DNA of 64,000 nucleotides from Micromonospora sp. FIMYZ51 (GCF_038246755.1 NZ_CP134706.1:6203501-6267500), one strand, 5' to 3'. Numbered from the stretch's first letter, positions 31,699 through 41,883 are shown. Notes: generated by a model from the letters alone, not told the origin. Numbers and translations: made by a program.

Positions 31699-32274
31699 TC
31701 AGGCCTTGCCTTCCTCGACCTTGCCTTCCTCGGTGGCCAGGTCGCTGTCCTCGCGGGCAGCGGCGGTGTCACCGGACGCCGACACCGGCGCCTCGGCGTC
31801 CTGGTCGGCCGGCCGCGACTCCGGGGCCTCCTCGGCCGGGGCCAGCGCCTCGACCTTGTCCTGCTGGGCGGCCTTGCGGGCGGCGGTCTTCTGGTTCGCC
31901 TTCGGCTCGGCGATCTCCAGCTCCTCGACCAGCTCGATGATCGCCATCGGCGCGTTGTCACCCTTGCGCGGACCGGTCTTCACGATCCGGGTGTAGCCGC
32001 CGGCGCGGTTGGCGTACCGCGGCGCGATCTGGTCGAACAGGGCGTAGACCACGTCCTTGTCCTTGACCACGGTGAGCACCCGCCGACGCGAGGCGAGGTC
32101 GCCCCGCTTGGCCTTGGTGATCAGCTGCTCGGCGAGCGGACGCAGCCGCCGGGCCTTGGTCTCGGTGGTCTTGATCCTGCCGTGCTGGAACAGCGAGGTG
32201 GCCAGGTTGGCCAGCATCAGCCGCTCGTGCGCGGGGCTGCCGCCGAGGCGGGGGCCCTTGGTGGGCGTGGGCAT
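31699..32274 (-). CDS. rplQ: 50S ribosomal protein L17
   Basis: The 191-residue product has the L17 core in its first ~120 residues ([60 protein letters not shown]). An acidic, Ala/Glu-rich tail of about 70 residues follows, an extension often seen in actinobacterial L17. L17 sits near the exit tunnel of the large subunit. It is the last gene of the alpha operon, 34 nt after rpoA. Confidence 0.97.
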   Translation of the reverse strand: MPTPTKGPRLGGSPAHERLMLANLATSLFQHGRIKTTETKARRLRPLAEQLITKAKRGDLASRRRVLTVVKDKDVVYALFDQIAPRYANRAGGYTRIVKTGPRKGDNAPMAIIELVEELEIAEPKANQKTAARKAAQQDKVEALAPAEEAPESRPADQDAEAPVSASGDTAAAREDSDLATEEGKVEEGKA

Positions 32275-32308
32275 GCTTGGTGCTCCTCAGGTGTGGCGGC
32301 AGCGCGGA

Positions 32309-33331
32309 CTAGAGCTGCTCGGTCTCGCGGTAGTCGTCGGTGTCGTAGTCGGCCTCGCCGAAGGCGTCCACGACGTGCGCCGGGTCGAAGTTCGGAGCCG
32401 AGTCCTTCAGCCCCAGACCCATCCCGGCGAGCTTCATCTTGACCTCGTCGATCGACTTCTGGCCGAAGTTGCGGATGTCGAGAAGGTCGGCCTCGGTACG
32501 CCCGATCAGCTCACCAACGGAGTTGATGCCCTCGCGCTTGAGGCAGTTGTAGGAGCGGACGGTGAGGTCCAGCTCCTCGATCGGCAGGGCCAGGTCCGCC
32601 GCCAGCTGCGCGTCCTGCGGGGACGGGCCGATGTCGATGCCCTCCGCGGTCTCGTCCAGCTCCCGGGCCAGCCCGAACAGCTCGACAAGCGTCGAGCCGG
32701 CCGACGCCAGCGCGGTACGCGGACCCATCGACGGCTTGGTCTCGACGTCGATGATCAGCCGGTCGAAGTCGGTCCGCTGCTCGACCCGGGTCGCCTCGAC
32801 GCGGTACGTCACCTTGAGCACGGGCGAGTAGATCGAGTCGACCGGGATCCGGCCGATCTCCGCGCCCGCCTGCTTGTTCTGCGCGGCCGTGACGTAGCCC
32901 CGGCCCCGCTCGACGGTCAGCTCCATGTCGAGCCGGCCCTTGCCGTTGAGGGTGGCGAGCTTCAGGTCCGGGTTGTGTACCGAGACTCCGGCCGGGGGCT
33001 GGATGTCACCGGCGGTCACGTCGCCCGGGCCCTGCTTGCGCAGGTACATGCTGACCGGCTCGTCGTGCTCGGAGCTGACGCAGAGCTCCTTGATGTTCAT
33101 GACGAGCTCGACCACGTCCTCCTTGACACCGGGGATCGTGGTGAACTCGTGCAGCACACCGTCGATCTTGATCGAGGTGACCGCCGCACCCGGGATCGAC
33201 GACAGCAGCGTACGCCGCAGCGAGTTGCCCAGGGTGTAGCCGAAGCCCGGCTCCAGCGGCTCGATGGTGAACCGGGACCGGGTCTCGTTGATCGACTCCT
33301 CGGAGAGAGTCGGTCGCTGGCTGATGAGCAT
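32309..33331 (-). CDS. rpoA: RNA polymerase subunit alpha
   Basis: The 340-residue subunit has the N-terminal dimerisation/assembly domain ([20 protein letters not shown]) and a C-terminal DNA- and activator-binding domain ([37 protein letters not shown]), joined by a linker near residues 235-250. Alpha nucleates polymerase assembly and contacts upstream promoter DNA. The gene follows rpsD after a 96-nt gap holding a strong hairpin, so its level may be set separately from the ribosomal proteins before it. Confidence 0.98.
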   Translation of the reverse strand: MLISQRPTLSEESINETRSRFTIEPLEPGFGYTLGNSLRRTLLSSIPGAAVTSIKIDGVLHEFTTIPGVKEDVVELVMNIKELCVSSEHDEPVSMYLRKQGPGDVTAGDIQPPAGVSVHNPDLKLATLNGKGRLDMELTVERGRGYVTAAQNKQAGAEIGRIPVDSIYSPVLKVTYRVEATRVEQRTDFDRLIIDVETKPSMGPRTALASAGSTLVELFGLARELDETAEGIDIGPSPQDAQLAADLALPIEELDLTVRSYNCLKREGINSVGELIGRTEADLLDIRNFGQKSIDEVKMKLAGMGLGLKDSAPNFDPAHVVDAFGEADYDTDDYRETEQL

Positions 33332-33388
33332 CTTTTCTCTTCTCTTCCGGGGCGCCCGCTATATGACGCCCACGACACAAACTGTTCC

Positions 33389-33416
33389 GGTGGCCCGCCC
33401 GAGCGGGCGGGCCACC
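33389..33416 (-). terminator. Perfect 12-bp hairpin between rpsD and rpoA
   Basis: Arms GGTGGCCCGCCC and GGGCGGGCCACC enclose a 4-nt loop, starting 11 nt after the rpsD stop. Without a T tract it may act as an attenuator, a 3'-end stabiliser or an RNase site rather than a full stop. Confidence 0.6.
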
Positions 33417-33427
33417 GCAACGAGCCC

Positions 33428-34054
33428 TTACTTCGAGTAGAGCTCGACGATCAGCTGCTCCTGGACCTGGGTGTCGATCACCTGGCGGGCCGGGAGCGAG
33501 TGCACGAGGATCTTCATCTGGCTCGGGATCGCCTCCAGCCATGCCGGGACGGTCTTCGAGCCGGCCTCACCCTGCGCCACCAGGAACGGGGTGAGTTCCT
33601 TGCTCTTGCCACGCACCTCGATGATGTCGTGTGCGCTGACCCGGAACGACGGGATGTCGACCTTCTTGCCGTTCACCGTGAAGTGACCGTGCTTGACCAG
33701 CTGACGGGCCATGTCCCGGGACTTGGCGTAGCCGGCCCGGTAGACCACGTTGTCCAGCCGCGACTCGAGGATCTGCAGGAGGACCTCACCGGTCTTGGCC
33801 TGCTTGGCCACGGCCTCCTCGTAGTAACCGCGGAACTGCTTCTCCAGCACGCCGTAGACCCGGCGCGCCTTCTGCTTCTCACGGAGCTGGAGCAGGTACT
33901 CCGTCTCCTTCGTGCGACCGCGGCCGTGCTGCCCGGGCGGGAACGGCCGGGACTCGAACGGGCACTTCGGTCCATCGCACTTGCTGCCCTTGAGGAACAG
34001 CTTCATCTTCTCCCGCCGGCAACGGCGGCAGTCAGCACCGGTGTAACGAGCCAT
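33428..34054 (-). CDS. rpsD: 30S ribosomal protein S4
   Basis: The 208-residue primary 16S rRNA-binding protein has the zinc-type N-terminus, with Cys in CRRCRREK and KCDGPKC, so this is the zinc-binding paralogue. The S4 RNA-binding domain follows ([37 protein letters not shown]). The ending QLIVELYSK is typical. S4 represses the alpha operon translationally in other bacteria. The gene follows rpsK by 14 nt. Confidence 0.98.
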   Translation of the reverse strand: MARYTGADCRRCRREKMKLFLKGSKCDGPKCPFESRPFPPGQHGRGRTKETEYLLQLREKQKARRVYGVLEKQFRGYYEEAVAKQAKTGEVLLQILESRLDNVVYRAGYAKSRDMARQLVKHGHFTVNGKKVDIPSFRVSAHDIIEVRGKSKELTPFLVAQGEAGSKTVPAWLEAIPSQMKILVHSLPARQVIDTQVQEQLIVELYSK

Positions 34055-34068
34055 CTCTCTCTAACCTC

Positions 34069-34476
34069 TCAGACCCGGCGACGCTTCGGCGGACGGCACC
34101 CGTTGTGCGGCTGCGGGGTGACGTCGGAGATCTGCCCGACCTCCAGACCCACCGCCTGCAACGAACGGATGGCGGTCTCCCGGCCGGAACCGGGGCCCTT
34201 GACGAACACGTCGACCTTGCGCATGCCGTGCTCCATCGCCCGACGCGCGGCGGCCTCGGCGGCCAGCTGCGCGGCGAACGGGGTCGACTTGCGGGAGCCC
34301 TTGAAACCGACCTGGCCGGCGGAGGCCCAGGAGATGACGGCACCGGTCGGGTCCGTGATGGACACGATGGTGTTGTTGAAGGTGCTCTTGATGTGCGCCT
34401 GCCCGTGGGCGACGTTCTTGCGTTCCTTGCGCCGGACCTTCTTGACAGCGGCTCCGGCACGAGCCTTCGGTGGCAT
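34069..34476 (-). CDS. rpsK: 30S ribosomal protein S11
   Basis: The 135-residue platform protein has a basic N-terminus and the conserved stretch [20 protein letters not shown], then [20 protein letters not shown]. It ends in [15 protein letters not shown], the canonical S11 tail. It is in the usual order between rpsM and rpsD, 17 nt after rpsM. Confidence 0.98.
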
Positions 34477-34493
34477 AAGTCTGTGCGCTCCTA

Positions 34494-34874
34494 TTACTTC
34501 TTACCGGGCTTCTTCTTGCCGGCGACCGTCCGCTTCGGGCCCTTGCGGGTGCGAGCGTTGGTACGGGTCCGCTGGCCACGCACGGGCAGACCCCGGCGGT
34601 GCCGGATGCCCTCGTAGCAGCCGATCTCGACCTTGCGACGGATGTCAGCGGCGACCTCGCGGCGCAGGTCACCTTCAACCTTGTAGTTGCCCTCGATGTG
34701 GTCACGGAGCTGTACCAGCTCTTCGTCCGTGAGGTCGCGGGCACGCTTGTCCGGCGAGATGCCGGTGGCAGCGAGCGTCTCCAGGGCGCGGGTGCGACCC
34801 ACGCCGAAGATGTAGGTGAGCGCAATCTCCAGCCGCTTCTCGCGGGGGAGATCCACGCCGACTAGACGTGCCAT
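34494..34874 (-). CDS. rpsM: 30S ribosomal protein S13
   Basis: The 126-residue head protein, which contacts L5 and the tRNAs, opens with [20 protein letters not shown] and contains [14 protein letters not shown]. Its basic tail includes [20 protein letters not shown]. Downstream of rpmJ by 270 nt, so it may have its own promoter. No clear -35/-10 pair was recognised in that gap. Confidence 0.98.
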
Positions 34875-35144
34875 GTGCGGGCGTACTCCTTGTGGTTTCT
34901 GCCGGAGGTGTGGACCCGTCCCACCCCGCTACCGACTTCTCCCGGCTGATCCGGCGCGGTGTCGCACCGGCGACCGGGATCGGTCGCTGCCCGAGCGGGC
35001 CCCGGCCTCCGACCGGGGGTCAACCACGAGTGCGTACGCGCTGCGCACTGCTCGCGGCTGGGACGAGCATGTGAAATGTGTTGGCTGGACCTGCCGCCCG
35101 GCTTCACCTCGACCGGCCGTCGAACACCCGGCCAGTCGGACGGT

Positions 35145-35258
35145 TCAGCCCTGGCGCTGCTTGTGGCGCGGGTCGGTGCAGATGACCATGACCCGGCCGT
35201 GCCGGCGGATCACCCGGCACTTGTTGCAGATCCTCTTGACGCTCGGCTTGACCTTCAC
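35145..35258 (-). CDS. rpmJ: 50S ribosomal protein L36
   Basis: This 37-residue protein starts at GTG 35258. It reads [18 protein letters not shown], then [15 protein letters not shown]. The zinc ligands CxxC, Cys and His are all present, so this is the zinc-dependent form. It follows infA by 92 nt, the common infA-rpmJ-rpsM order. Confidence 0.97.
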   Translation of the reverse strand: MKVKPSVKRICNKCRVIRRHGRVMVICTDPRHKQRQG

Positions 35259-35350
35259 GGTTGCCTTACTTCCCATCTGGCCCGGTATCCCCTAGGCGGG
35301 GCACCGGACGTCGAAGACGGACACGGGACGATTCCCGGCCGCCGCCAGGA

Positions 35351-35572
35351 CTACTTGTAGCGGTAGACGATGCGCCCGCGGGTCAGGTCATACGGCGAGA
35401 GTTCGACGACGACCCGGTCCTCCGGCAGGATGCGGATGTAGTGCTGCCGCATCTTGCCGCTGATGTGAGCCAGCACCTTGTGGCCGTTGGCGAGCTCCAC
35501 CCGAAACATGGCGTTCGGCAGGGGCTCGATGACCCGACCTTCGATCTCGATGGCTCCGTCTTTTTTCGGCAT
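35351..35572 (-). CDS. infA: Translation initiation factor IF-1
   Basis: The 73-residue single-OB-fold factor starts at ATG 35572, with GGAGG close upstream; the longer open frame to 35695 is leader sequence. Conserved stretches are [40 protein letters not shown] and [18 protein letters not shown]-1 blocks the A site during initiation. It heads the infA-rpmJ-rpsM-rpsK-rpsD-rpoA-rplQ segment. Confidence 0.98.
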   Translation of the reverse strand: MPKKDGAIEIEGRVIEPLPNAMFRVELANGHKVLAHISGKMRQHYIRILPEDRVVVELSPYDLTRGRIVYRYK

Positions 35573-35725
35573 GTCCTCCGCTGTCCTGACGTCGGTTGCT
35601 CCGGACGGCCCACAACGTCTTACACGGGATCTGATCAAGATCAGCTTTCCCGCGCCAGCCGCGGCTCCGCGTCCCACCGAAGCGCTGGTGGGCATGGCGG
35701 AGTGGACGCTGCGCGCCGATCAGAA

Positions 35726-35755
35726 AGTGTACGCCCGCCCGAGCGCCGTCGCCAA
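35726..35755 (-). promoter_or_regulatory. Candidate infA promoter
   Basis: Minus strand TTGGCG (35750-35755), 18-bp spacer, TACACT (35726-35731). Its -35 matches the thi promoter and its -10 matches the rpoB promoter in this window. It implies a leader of about 145 nt before infA. Confidence 0.4.
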
Positions 35756-35799
35756 ACCGACCGGCCCTTACGCACCGACTGGCCGGACAAACGTGACTT

Positions 35800-36408
35800 T
35801 CAGGTCGTAGCGTCCCGCTCGGGCCCGGCCGATCGCTCCTCCGGGGAGCCGCCGTCGAGTTGCTGCTGGCGGAGGGCCCGCTGTTCCCGCTTGAGCGCCT
35901 TCTTCTCCGCCCGCCGCTGCCGGCGGCGCTCCCGCTCCGCGGCCCACCGCTGGGGCTCGCCAGTGGCCAGGCCGGTGACCGTATGGACCAGCACCACCGC
36001 ACCCCAGGGCCCGGCCACCCAGCCCGGCCAGAAGTAGATCGCCTCGCCAGCAGCCAACGAGGTGACCGCCCAGATCGCCACCACGATGCCTACTGCCTTG
36101 AGCCACGGCTCCCAGACCTCGGCAAGCCACCGCGCGGTCACCCCTCGCCCGCCGGGCCCCGCCGGCAACTGCCCGCCGTCCTCGCGCTGGGCCGGCACCG
36201 CGCCGGTCGCCGGCACCACCGCGCCCGTCACCGGCAGGTCGCTCACCAGGCCGTCCAGATCGGCGTACGTGCGGGCGGCGTAGGCCCGCTGCAACCGCTC
36301 GTCGTACTCGTGCAGGTCGAGCCGACCCTCGTCGAGGGCCGCCCGGAGTCGTTCGGCGATGGCCTGTCGGTCCGAATCCGCTGCCCGCATGCCATCCCGC
36401 CGTTCCAT
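35800..36408 (-). CDS. DUF1707 (SHOCT-like) domain membrane protein
   Basis: About 202 residues from ATG 36408; ATGs at 36420 and 36390 are alternatives. The N-terminal DUF1707 signature is clear: MRAADSDRQAIAERLRAALD, EGRLDLHEYDERLQRAYAA, TYADLDGLVSDLP. Two membrane helices follow (GIVVAIWAVTSLAAGEAIYF and WGAVVLVHTVTGLA). The tail is strongly basic and helical (RRRQRRAEKKALKREQRA). Function is unknown; DUF1707 proteins are widespread in actinobacteria. It separates map from infA on the same strand. Confidence 0.8.
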   Translation of the reverse strand: MERRDGMRAADSDRQAIAERLRAALDEGRLDLHEYDERLQRAYAARTYADLDGLVSDLPVTGAVVPATGAVPAQREDGGQLPAGPGGRGVTARWLAEVWEPWLKAVGIVVAIWAVTSLAAGEAIYFWPGWVAGPWGAVVLVHTVTGLATGEPQRWAAERERRRQRRAEKKALKREQRALRQQQLDGGSPEERSAGPERDATT

Positions 36409-36514
36409 ACCGGCAAGCATGCCACCGTGCCGCCAACCCGGCGATACCGCAGTGATCATCCGTCCATCGGCGGGACGCACCCGGCGACCGGATCCAGCTG
36501 GCCGGGGACCGGGA

Positions 36515-37366
36515 TCAGCTGGCCGGTGACCGGCTCGGCTCGCGGCCGGTCACCAGGTCGCCGAGGCGGGCCCGCCCGCCGTCCGGGGCGGTGAGCACCC
36601 AGACCCCGTCGGGCAGCAGAGCCATGGTGTGCTCGACGTGCGCCGCCCGCGACCCGTCCCGGGTCACCACCGTCCAACCGTCGGCAAGTTCCTCGGTCCT
36701 CGGCGAGCCCATGGTGATCATCGGCTCGATGGCCAGCGCCATGCCCGGCACCAGACGGGGCCCCTTGCCCGGCCGCCCATGGTTGAGCACGTGCGGGTCC
36801 TGGTGCATCTCGGTGCCGATGCCGTGCCCGCCGTAGCCGTCGACGATGCCGTACCGGCCGGCCTTGCGTACCGCGTTCTCGACGGCGTGCGAGATGTCGG
36901 TGAGCCGGCCCTTGCCGCTCGCCGCGCCCCGGGCGGCCACCGCGATACCGGCCCACATCGCGTCCTCGGCGACCTTGGCCATCCGCAGCAGGGCGGGATC
37001 GACCTCGCCCACGCCGACCGTGATCGCCGCATCGCCGTGCCAGCCGTCGAGCACCGCGCCGCAGTCGATCGAGATCAGGTCACCCTCGGCGAGAACCTGC
37101 CCGGGCGACGGGATCGCGTGCACGATCTGCTCGTTGACCGACGAGCAGATCGACGCCGGAAAGCCGTGGTAGCCCTTGAAGGACGGGACGGCACCGGACT
37201 CGCGGATGGTCGCCTCGGCGATCGCGTCCAGGTCGGCCGTGCTCACCCCGGGCGCGACCGCCTCCCGCATCCTGCGCAGCGCCTCCGCGACCACCAGGCC
37301 GGCGGCTCGCATCTTCTCGATCTGCTCGGGGGTCTTCAGCTGGATGTCCAGCTGGGGACGACGCAT
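36515..37366 (-). CDS. map: Methionine aminopeptidase, type I
   Basis: The 283-residue metalloprotease starts at ATG 37366 with GAAAGG upstream. Metal ligands are recognisable: the two Asp in DCGAVLDGWHGDAAITVG, His in GHGIGTEMHQDPHV, Glu in GMALAIEPMI and a last Glu near VEHTM. It removes the initiator Met from new proteins, fitting its place after secY and adk. A short imperfect repeat (GACCGGATCCAGCTGGCCGG type) covers its stop codon. Confidence 0.96.
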   Translation of the reverse strand: MRRPQLDIQLKTPEQIEKMRAAGLVVAEALRRMREAVAPGVSTADLDAIAEATIRESGAVPSFKGYHGFPASICSSVNEQIVHAIPSPGQVLAEGDLISIDCGAVLDGWHGDAAITVGVGEVDPALLRMAKVAEDAMWAGIAVAARGAASGKGRLTDISHAVENAVRKAGRYGIVDGYGGHGIGTEMHQDPHVLNHGRPGKGPRLVPGMALAIEPMITMGSPRTEELADGWTVVTRDGSRAAHVEHTMALLPDGVWVLTAPDGGRARLGDLVTGREPSRSPAS

Positions 37367-37391
37367 GGAGGTGCAACCTTTCGTTACCGAA

Positions 37392-37422
37392 ACAGCGGGG
37401 CACGCCGCACGTACCCCGCTGT
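37392..37422 (-). terminator. Hairpin between adk and map
   Basis: ACAGCGGGG and CCCCGCTGT form a 9-bp perfect stem with a 13-nt loop, 26 nt before map's ATG and 35 nt after the adk stop. It may attenuate readthrough into map. Confidence 0.45.
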
Positions 37423-37456
37423 ACCGCACTTTATCCGGCCGGCGGCTACGCCGACG

Positions 37457-38110
37457 TCAGCCCCCGTACGAGCGGAGGGCGTCGATCGCGCGGACCGTGA
37501 CGTCCTCGACCGGGCCGGTGGCGTCGATGCCTACCAGCTTGCCCTGGGCGCCGTAGTAGTCCACCAGCGGCGCGGTCTTCTCCGCGTACTCCCGCAGGCG
37601 GGCGGCGATGGTCTCCGGCTTGTCGTCGTCGCGCTGGAACAGCTCGGCGCCGCACCGGTCGCAGATGCCCTCCCGGGTGGTCGGGTCGAACTCGACGTGC
37701 CAGATCTTGCCGCAGCCCCGGCAGGTGCGGCGGCCGGAGAGCCGCCGGATCACCTCGTCGTCGTCGACCACCAACTCCAGCACGAGCTCCAGCGAGGTCC
37801 CCAGGTCAGCGAGGAGCTTGTCCAGCGCCGCCGCCTGCGGGGTGGTCCGCGGAAAACCGTCGAGGAGGAAGCCCTCGGCAGCGTCCGGCTCGGCCAACCG
37901 GTCCCGCACCATGTTGATGGTGACCTCGTCCGGCACCAGCTTGCCGGCGTCCATGTAGCGCTTGGCCTCGACGCCCAGCGGCGTGCCCTGCGACACGTTG
38001 GCCCGGAAGATGTCGCCGGTCGAGATCTTCGGCACGGAGAGGTGCGCGGCGATGAACTCTGCCTGAGTGCCCTTGCCCGCACCCGGCGGGCCAACCAGAA
38101 CCAGTCTCAT
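37457..38110 (-). CDS. adk: Adenylate kinase
   Basis: The 217-residue kinase has P-loop [11 protein letters not shown] at residues ~7-17 and the AMP-binding [24 protein letters not shown] marks the core. The LID domain holds four Cys (CRGCGKIW and GICDRCG), so it is the zinc-binding long form. It interconverts ATP, ADP and AMP. The start is immediately after the secY stop codon with no gap, the classic secY-adk-map order. Confidence 0.98.
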   Translation of the reverse strand: MRLVLVGPPGAGKGTQAEFIAAHLSVPKISTGDIFRANVSQGTPLGVEAKRYMDAGKLVPDEVTINMVRDRLAEPDAAEGFLLDGFPRTTPQAAALDKLLADLGTSLELVLELVVDDDEVIRRLSGRRTCRGCGKIWHVEFDPTTREGICDRCGAELFQRDDDKPETIAARLREYAEKTAPLVDYYGAQGKLVGIDATGPVEDVTVRAIDALRSYGG

Positions 38111-39433
38111 CTACCGCAGGAACCCTTCGTAGTTCCGCTGCATCAGTTGGCTCTCGATCTGCTTGCTGGTTTCGAGGGCCACGCCAACCATGATCAGCAC
38201 AGCGGTCCCGCCGAACGGGAAGTTCATGTACTGCTGCCGGTCCAGCCAGATGAAGAAGAAGTTCGGCAGGATGGAGATGGTCGCCAGGTAGAGCGCGCCC
38301 GGCAGGGTGATCCGGCTGAGGATGAAGTCCAGGTAGTCGGCGGTCGGCTTACCCGGGCGGATGCCCGGCACGAAGCCGCCGTACTTCTTCATGTTGTCCG
38401 CGACCTCGGTCGGGTTGAACGTGATCGAGACGTAGAAGTAAGTGAAGAAGATGATCAGCAGGAAGTAGACCGCGATGTAGATCGGGCTGGTCGGGTCGAC
38501 CAGGTTGTTCTGGATCCACACCTGGGTCTTGCCCGGGTCGTTCTGGTCGAAGAACTGGAGCGCCAGCTGCGGGAGGTAGAGCAGCGACGAACCGAAGATG
38601 ACCGGGATGACACCCGCCTGGTTGACCTTCAGCGGGATGTAGGTCGAGGTGCCGCCGTACATCCGCCGGCCGATCATGCGCTTGGCGTACTGCACCGGGA
38701 TCCGGCGCTGGGCCTGCTCGATGAAGGTGACCGCGGTGATGACCACCAGCACCAGGGCGATGACGAGGAAGAACTTCCACCAGCCCTGGCTCTCCTTGAT
38801 CCGCCAGCCCTCGCTGGGCAGCCGGGCGGCGATCGAGGTGAAGATCAGGACGGACATGCCGTTGCCGACGCCGCGGTCGGTGATCAGCTCGCCGAGCCAC
38901 ATCACCACGCCGGTGCCGGCGGTCATCGTCATCACCAGGATGGAGAGCGTCAGCCAGTCCGGGATGCCGGTGCCGGTCGGGATGATCTCCTCGTCGCACA
39001 TGTTGTTGAACAGCTGGCCGGAGCGGGCCAGCGCGACGAAGGCCGATGCCTGCAACACACCCAGACCCAGGGTCAGGTAGCGGGTGTACTGGGTGATCTT
39101 CGCCTGACCGGCCTGACCCTCCTTGCGGAGCTGCTCCAGGCGCGGGATGACCACCGTGAGCAGTTGCAGGATGATCGACGCGGTGATGTAGGGCATGATG
39201 CCCAGCGCGAAGACCGACAGCTGAAGCAGCGCGCCGCCCGAGAAGAGGTCGAGCAGGTTCAGGACACCCGTCGATCCCTCGGTGGCTTCGATGCACTTCT
39301 GCACGTTGCCGTACGAGACGCCCGGGCTGGGCACCGTCGCGCCGAGCCGGTAGATCGCGATGATGCCGACTGTGAACAGCAGCTTCTTGCGCAGGTCAGG
39401 CGTACGGAACGCACTGAGAAAGGCGGACAGCAA
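38111..39433 (-). CDS. secY: Preprotein translocase subunit SecY
   Basis: The 440-residue channel protein starts at TTG 39433 with AGGAGG about 6 nt upstream. It shows FRTPDLRKKLLFTVGIIAIY, the plug-region VLNLLDLFSGGALLQLSVFA, LGIMPYITASIILQLL, FNPTEVADNMKKYGGFVPGI and the C-terminal IESQLMQRNYEGFLR. Ten membrane helices are expected. It forms the Sec pore used, among others, by the large secreted dehydrogenases in this window. It begins the secY-adk-map unit after a 233-nt gap. Confidence 0.98.
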   Translation of the reverse strand: MLSAFLSAFRTPDLRKKLLFTVGIIAIYRLGATVPSPGVSYGNVQKCIEATEGSTGVLNLLDLFSGGALLQLSVFALGIMPYITASIILQLLTVVIPRLEQLRKEGQAGQAKITQYTRYLTLGLGVLQASAFVALARSGQLFNNMCDEEIIPTGTGIPDWLTLSILVMTMTAGTGVVMWLGELITDRGVGNGMSVLIFTSIAARLPSEGWRIKESQGWWKFFLVIALVLVVITAVTFIEQAQRRIPVQYAKRMIGRRMYGGTSTYIPLKVNQAGVIPVIFGSSLLYLPQLALQFFDQNDPGKTQVWIQNNLVDPTSPIYIAVYFLLIIFFTYFYVSITFNPTEVADNMKKYGGFVPGIRPGKPTADYLDFILSRITLPGALYLATISILPNFFFIWLDRQQYMNFPFGGTAVLIMVGVALETSKQIESQLMQRNYEGFLR

Positions 39434-39547
39434 CTTCTTCCTCCTGCGCGAGGCGGGCCGCCGGTCGTCCCTGGCGGTGCGGGGTGGGTGCCGGGCAAGT
39501 GCCCGATATCCATGGCTGGGAAGGGACTCTAACAGCCCAATCCCGGT

Positions 39548-39648
39548 CCGGGCAGATGCGCCCGGCTACATATACCGAATCCGATGTTACCGGGCGCTCA
39601 CGCCCGGCGTAGCGCACGGCGCCCGCCAGCTGGGGTCAACTGGCGGGC
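39548..39648 (-). terminator. Two hairpins between rplO and secY
   Basis: The first, GCCCGCCAG / CTGGCGGGC (39621-39648, 9-bp stem), lies 18 nt past the rplO stop and looks like the end of the spc operon. The second, CCGGGC / GCCCGG (39548-39565), lies in the presumed secY leader. I saw no convincing secY promoter. Confidence 0.6.
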
Positions 39649-39666
39649 ACCACACGTTTTCGCAGC

Positions 39667-40110
39667 TTACAGCTCGGTGGCCGAGCCGCCGGCGGCAGTG
39701 ATCTTCTCCTTGGCCGACGCGCTGAACGCGTGCGCCGAAACCTGGAGCTGCACACCGCCAAGGTCCCCGGTACCGAGAACCTTCACCGGCTGGCCCTTGC
39801 GGACCGCGCCGGACTCGACCAGCTCGGCCGGGCCGACCTGCCCGCCGTTGGGGAACAACTCGGCCAGGCGGTCCAGGTTGACCACCTGGTAGACCACCTT
39901 GAACTTGTTCTTGAAGCCCTTCAGCTTCGGCAGGCGCATGTGGATGGGCATCTGCCCACCCTCGAACGCCGCCGAGATGTTCTTCCGGGCCTTCGAACCC
40001 TTGGTACCGCGACCGGCGGTCTTGCCCTTGGAGCCCTCACCGCGACCCACCCGGGTCTTCGGAGTCTTGGCCCCCGGCGCCGGGCGCAGGTGGTGGACCT
40101 TGATCGTCAT
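39667..40110 (-). CDS. rplO: 50S ribosomal protein L15
   Basis: The 147-residue protein opens with [20 protein letters not shown] and [20 protein letters not shown], the Gly/Lys-rich extension that reaches into 23S rRNA. It ends with a globular part containing [20 protein letters not shown]. It overlaps rpmD by 1 nt and ends the spc operon. Confidence 0.98.
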   Translation of the reverse strand: MTIKVHHLRPAPGAKTPKTRVGRGEGSKGKTAGRGTKGSKARKNISAAFEGGQMPIHMRLPKLKGFKNKFKVVYQVVNLDRLAELFPNGGQVGPAELVESGAVRKGQPVKVLGTGDLGGVQLQVSAHAFSASAKEKITAAGGSATEL

Positions 40111-40292
40111 TACTCGACCTCCTCGACCTTCACGAGGTGGTTCACCTTGAAGATCATGCCGCGAATCTCCGGCCGGTCCTCCTTGACCACCACGTCGTTG
40201 ATCCGCTTGAGACCGAGCGAACGCAGCGACTCACGCTGGTTGTGCTTGGTCCCGATGTCGGAACGGACCTGGGTGACCTTCAGCCGTGCCAT
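40110..40292 (-). CDS. rpmD: 50S ribosomal protein L30
   Basis: This 60-residue protein reads [20 protein letters not shown], then [20 protein letters not shown], and ends with [13 protein letters not shown], all typical of L30. It overlaps rpsE and rplO by single bases, indicating tight translational coupling. Confidence 0.98.
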   Translation of the reverse strand: MARLKVTQVRSDIGTKHNQRESLRSLGLKRINDVVVKEDRPEIRGMIFKVNHLVKVEEVE

Positions 40293-40906
40293 CAGGACGC
40301 CACCTCCGCCCGCGAGGCCAGCATGGCGGCGGGAGCAACGTCCTCCACCGGCAGGCCCCGACGCGCGGCGACCGCCTCGGGGGACTCAAGCCCCTTCAAC
40401 GCGGCCACCGTGGCGTGCACGATGTTGATCGGGTTGGACGATCCGAGGCTCTTGGAGAGCACGTCGTGGATGCCCGCGCACTCCAGCACGGCACGGACCG
40501 GACCACCGGCGATGACACCCGTACCGGCGGAGGCCGGCTTGAGCAGCACCACACCGGCGGCGTCCTCGCCCTGCACCGGGTGCGGGATCGAGGAGCCGAT
40601 CCGCGGCACCTTGAAGAAGTGCTTCTTGGCCTCCTCGACGCCCTTGGCGATCGCCGCGGGCACCTCCTTGGCCTTTCCGTAGCCCACGCCCACGGTGCCG
40701 TCGCCGTCGCCCACGATCACCAGGGCGGTGAAGCTGAAGCGACGACCACCCTTCACGACCTTGGCGACACGGTTGATCGCGACGACCCGCTCGAGGTGCG
40801 GGGTCTTCTCGGCGGGCGCGTTTCCGCGGCCGCCCTCACGGCGGTTGTCGCGGCGACCACCCTCGTTGCCACCGGACCCGCCGCCACGGCGCTGTTGACC
40901 TGGCAT
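40292..40906 (-). CDS. rpsE: 30S ribosomal protein S5
   Basis: The 204-residue decoding-fidelity protein has a Gly/Arg-rich N-terminal extension ([17 protein letters not shown]). The S5 domain then begins at [20 protein letters not shown], followed by [20 protein letters not shown], and [20 protein letters not shown] in the C-terminal half. The extension is longer than in E. coli, as in other actinobacteria. Confidence 0.98.
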   Translation of the reverse strand: MPGQQRRGGGSGGNEGGRRDNRREGGRGNAPAEKTPHLERVVAINRVAKVVKGGRRFSFTALVIVGDGDGTVGVGYGKAKEVPAAIAKGVEEAKKHFFKVPRIGSSIPHPVQGEDAAGVVLLKPASAGTGVIAGGPVRAVLECAGIHDVLSKSLGSSNPINIVHATVAALKGLESPEAVAARRGLPVEDVAPAAMLASRAEVAS

Positions 40907-40938
40907 CAGCAGCCTTCCTCTCTCTCGTGACGGGGTTA

Positions 40939-41328
40939 CTAGAACTCGAGCCCGGCTTCGCGAGCGGCGTCGGCCAGGGCGGCTACCCGCCCCGCGTACC
41001 GGCTGCCACCGCGGTCGAAGACGACCTTGGAGATGCCGGCCGCCTTGGCCCGCTCGGCGAGCAGGGCACCGACCTTGCCGGCCAGAGCACTCTTGTCGCC
41101 CTCCGTGCCGCGCACCGAGGCGTCCAGGGTCGAGGCCGACGCCAGGGTGTGCCCCTTGGTGTCGTCCACGATCTGGGCGACGATGTGCCGCAGCGAGCGG
41201 GTGACGACCAGGCGCGGACGCTCGGCGGTGCCGCTGACGTTCTTGCGGACCCGGAAGTGCCGACGCGCACGCCCGACGGCACGCTTGGCGGCAACGCCGC
41301 GGCGGCGCTTGAGCAGCGTGGCGCTCAC
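40939..41328 (-). CDS. rplR: 50S ribosomal protein L18
   Basis: The 129-residue 5S rRNA-binding protein starts at GTG 41328, overlapping rplF by 4 nt. It shows [20 protein letters not shown] and ends with [26 protein letters not shown], the canonical L18 close. Confidence 0.98.
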   Translation of the reverse strand: MSATLLKRRRGVAAKRAVGRARRHFRVRKNVSGTAERPRLVVTRSLRHIVAQIVDDTKGHTLASASTLDASVRGTEGDKSALAGKVGALLAERAKAAGISKVVFDRGGSRYAGRVAALADAAREAGLEF

Positions 41329-41867
41329 TTCTTACCTGCCTTTCCGGCCTTACGGCGAATCACTTCACCCTGGTACTTCACACCCTTGCCCTTGTAGGGC
41401 TCCGGCGGGCGGATCTTCCGGATGTTGGCGGCCACCTCACCGACCAGTTGCTTGTCGATGCCGGCCACGTGGAACAGCGTCGGGCGCTCCACCGTGAAGG
41501 TGATGCCCTCCGGCGCCTGCACCGTCACCGGGTGCGAGAACCCGAGCGCGAACTCCAGGTCCTTGCCCTTGGCGGTGACCCGGTAACCGGTGCCCGCGAT
41601 CTCCAGGCTCTTGCGGTAGCCCTCGGTGACCCCGACGATCATGTTCGCGACCAGGGTACGGCTCAGGCCGTGCAGCTCCTTGGCCTTGCGCTCGTCGTTC
41701 GGGCGGTTGACGTTCAGCTGCCCGTCCTCGGCCCGCTCGATGGTGATCGGCTCGGCCAGGGTGTGCGCCAGCTCGCCCTTGGGGCCCTTGACCTTGACGG
41801 TCCGGCCGTCGATCGTCACGTCGACGCCGGTAGGCACCGGGATCGACTTACGTCCAATACGCGACAT
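41325..41867 (-). CDS. rplF: 50S ribosomal protein L6
   Basis: The 180-residue protein starts at ATG 41867 ([20 protein letters not shown]), with GGGAGA upstream; the in-frame extension to 41915 is not family-like. Two L6 repeats are visible, the second with [20 protein letters not shown] and [21 protein letters not shown]6 lies near the factor-binding site. It follows rpsH by 16 nt. Confidence 0.98.
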   Translation of the reverse strand: MSRIGRKSIPVPTGVDVTIDGRTVKVKGPKGELAHTLAEPITIERAEDGQLNVNRPNDERKAKELHGLSRTLVANMIVGVTEGYRKSLEIAGTGYRVTAKGKDLEFALGFSHPVTVQAPEGITFTVERPTLFHVAGIDKQLVGEVAANIRKIRPPEPYKGKGVKYQGEVIRRKAGKAGKK

Positions 41868-41883
41868 TTCTACCTGTCTCCCG

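Noticed and set aside
34875..35144. Possible tRNA or small RNA gene between rpmJ and rpsM
   Set aside because: No cloverleaf, TTCGAATC-type T-loop or CCA end was recognised; it appears to be leader or spacer sequence.
36629..39532. Plus-strand 967-codon open frame across map, adk and secY
   Set aside because: The minus-strand products are unmistakable housekeeping proteins; the plus frame is antisense composition noise.
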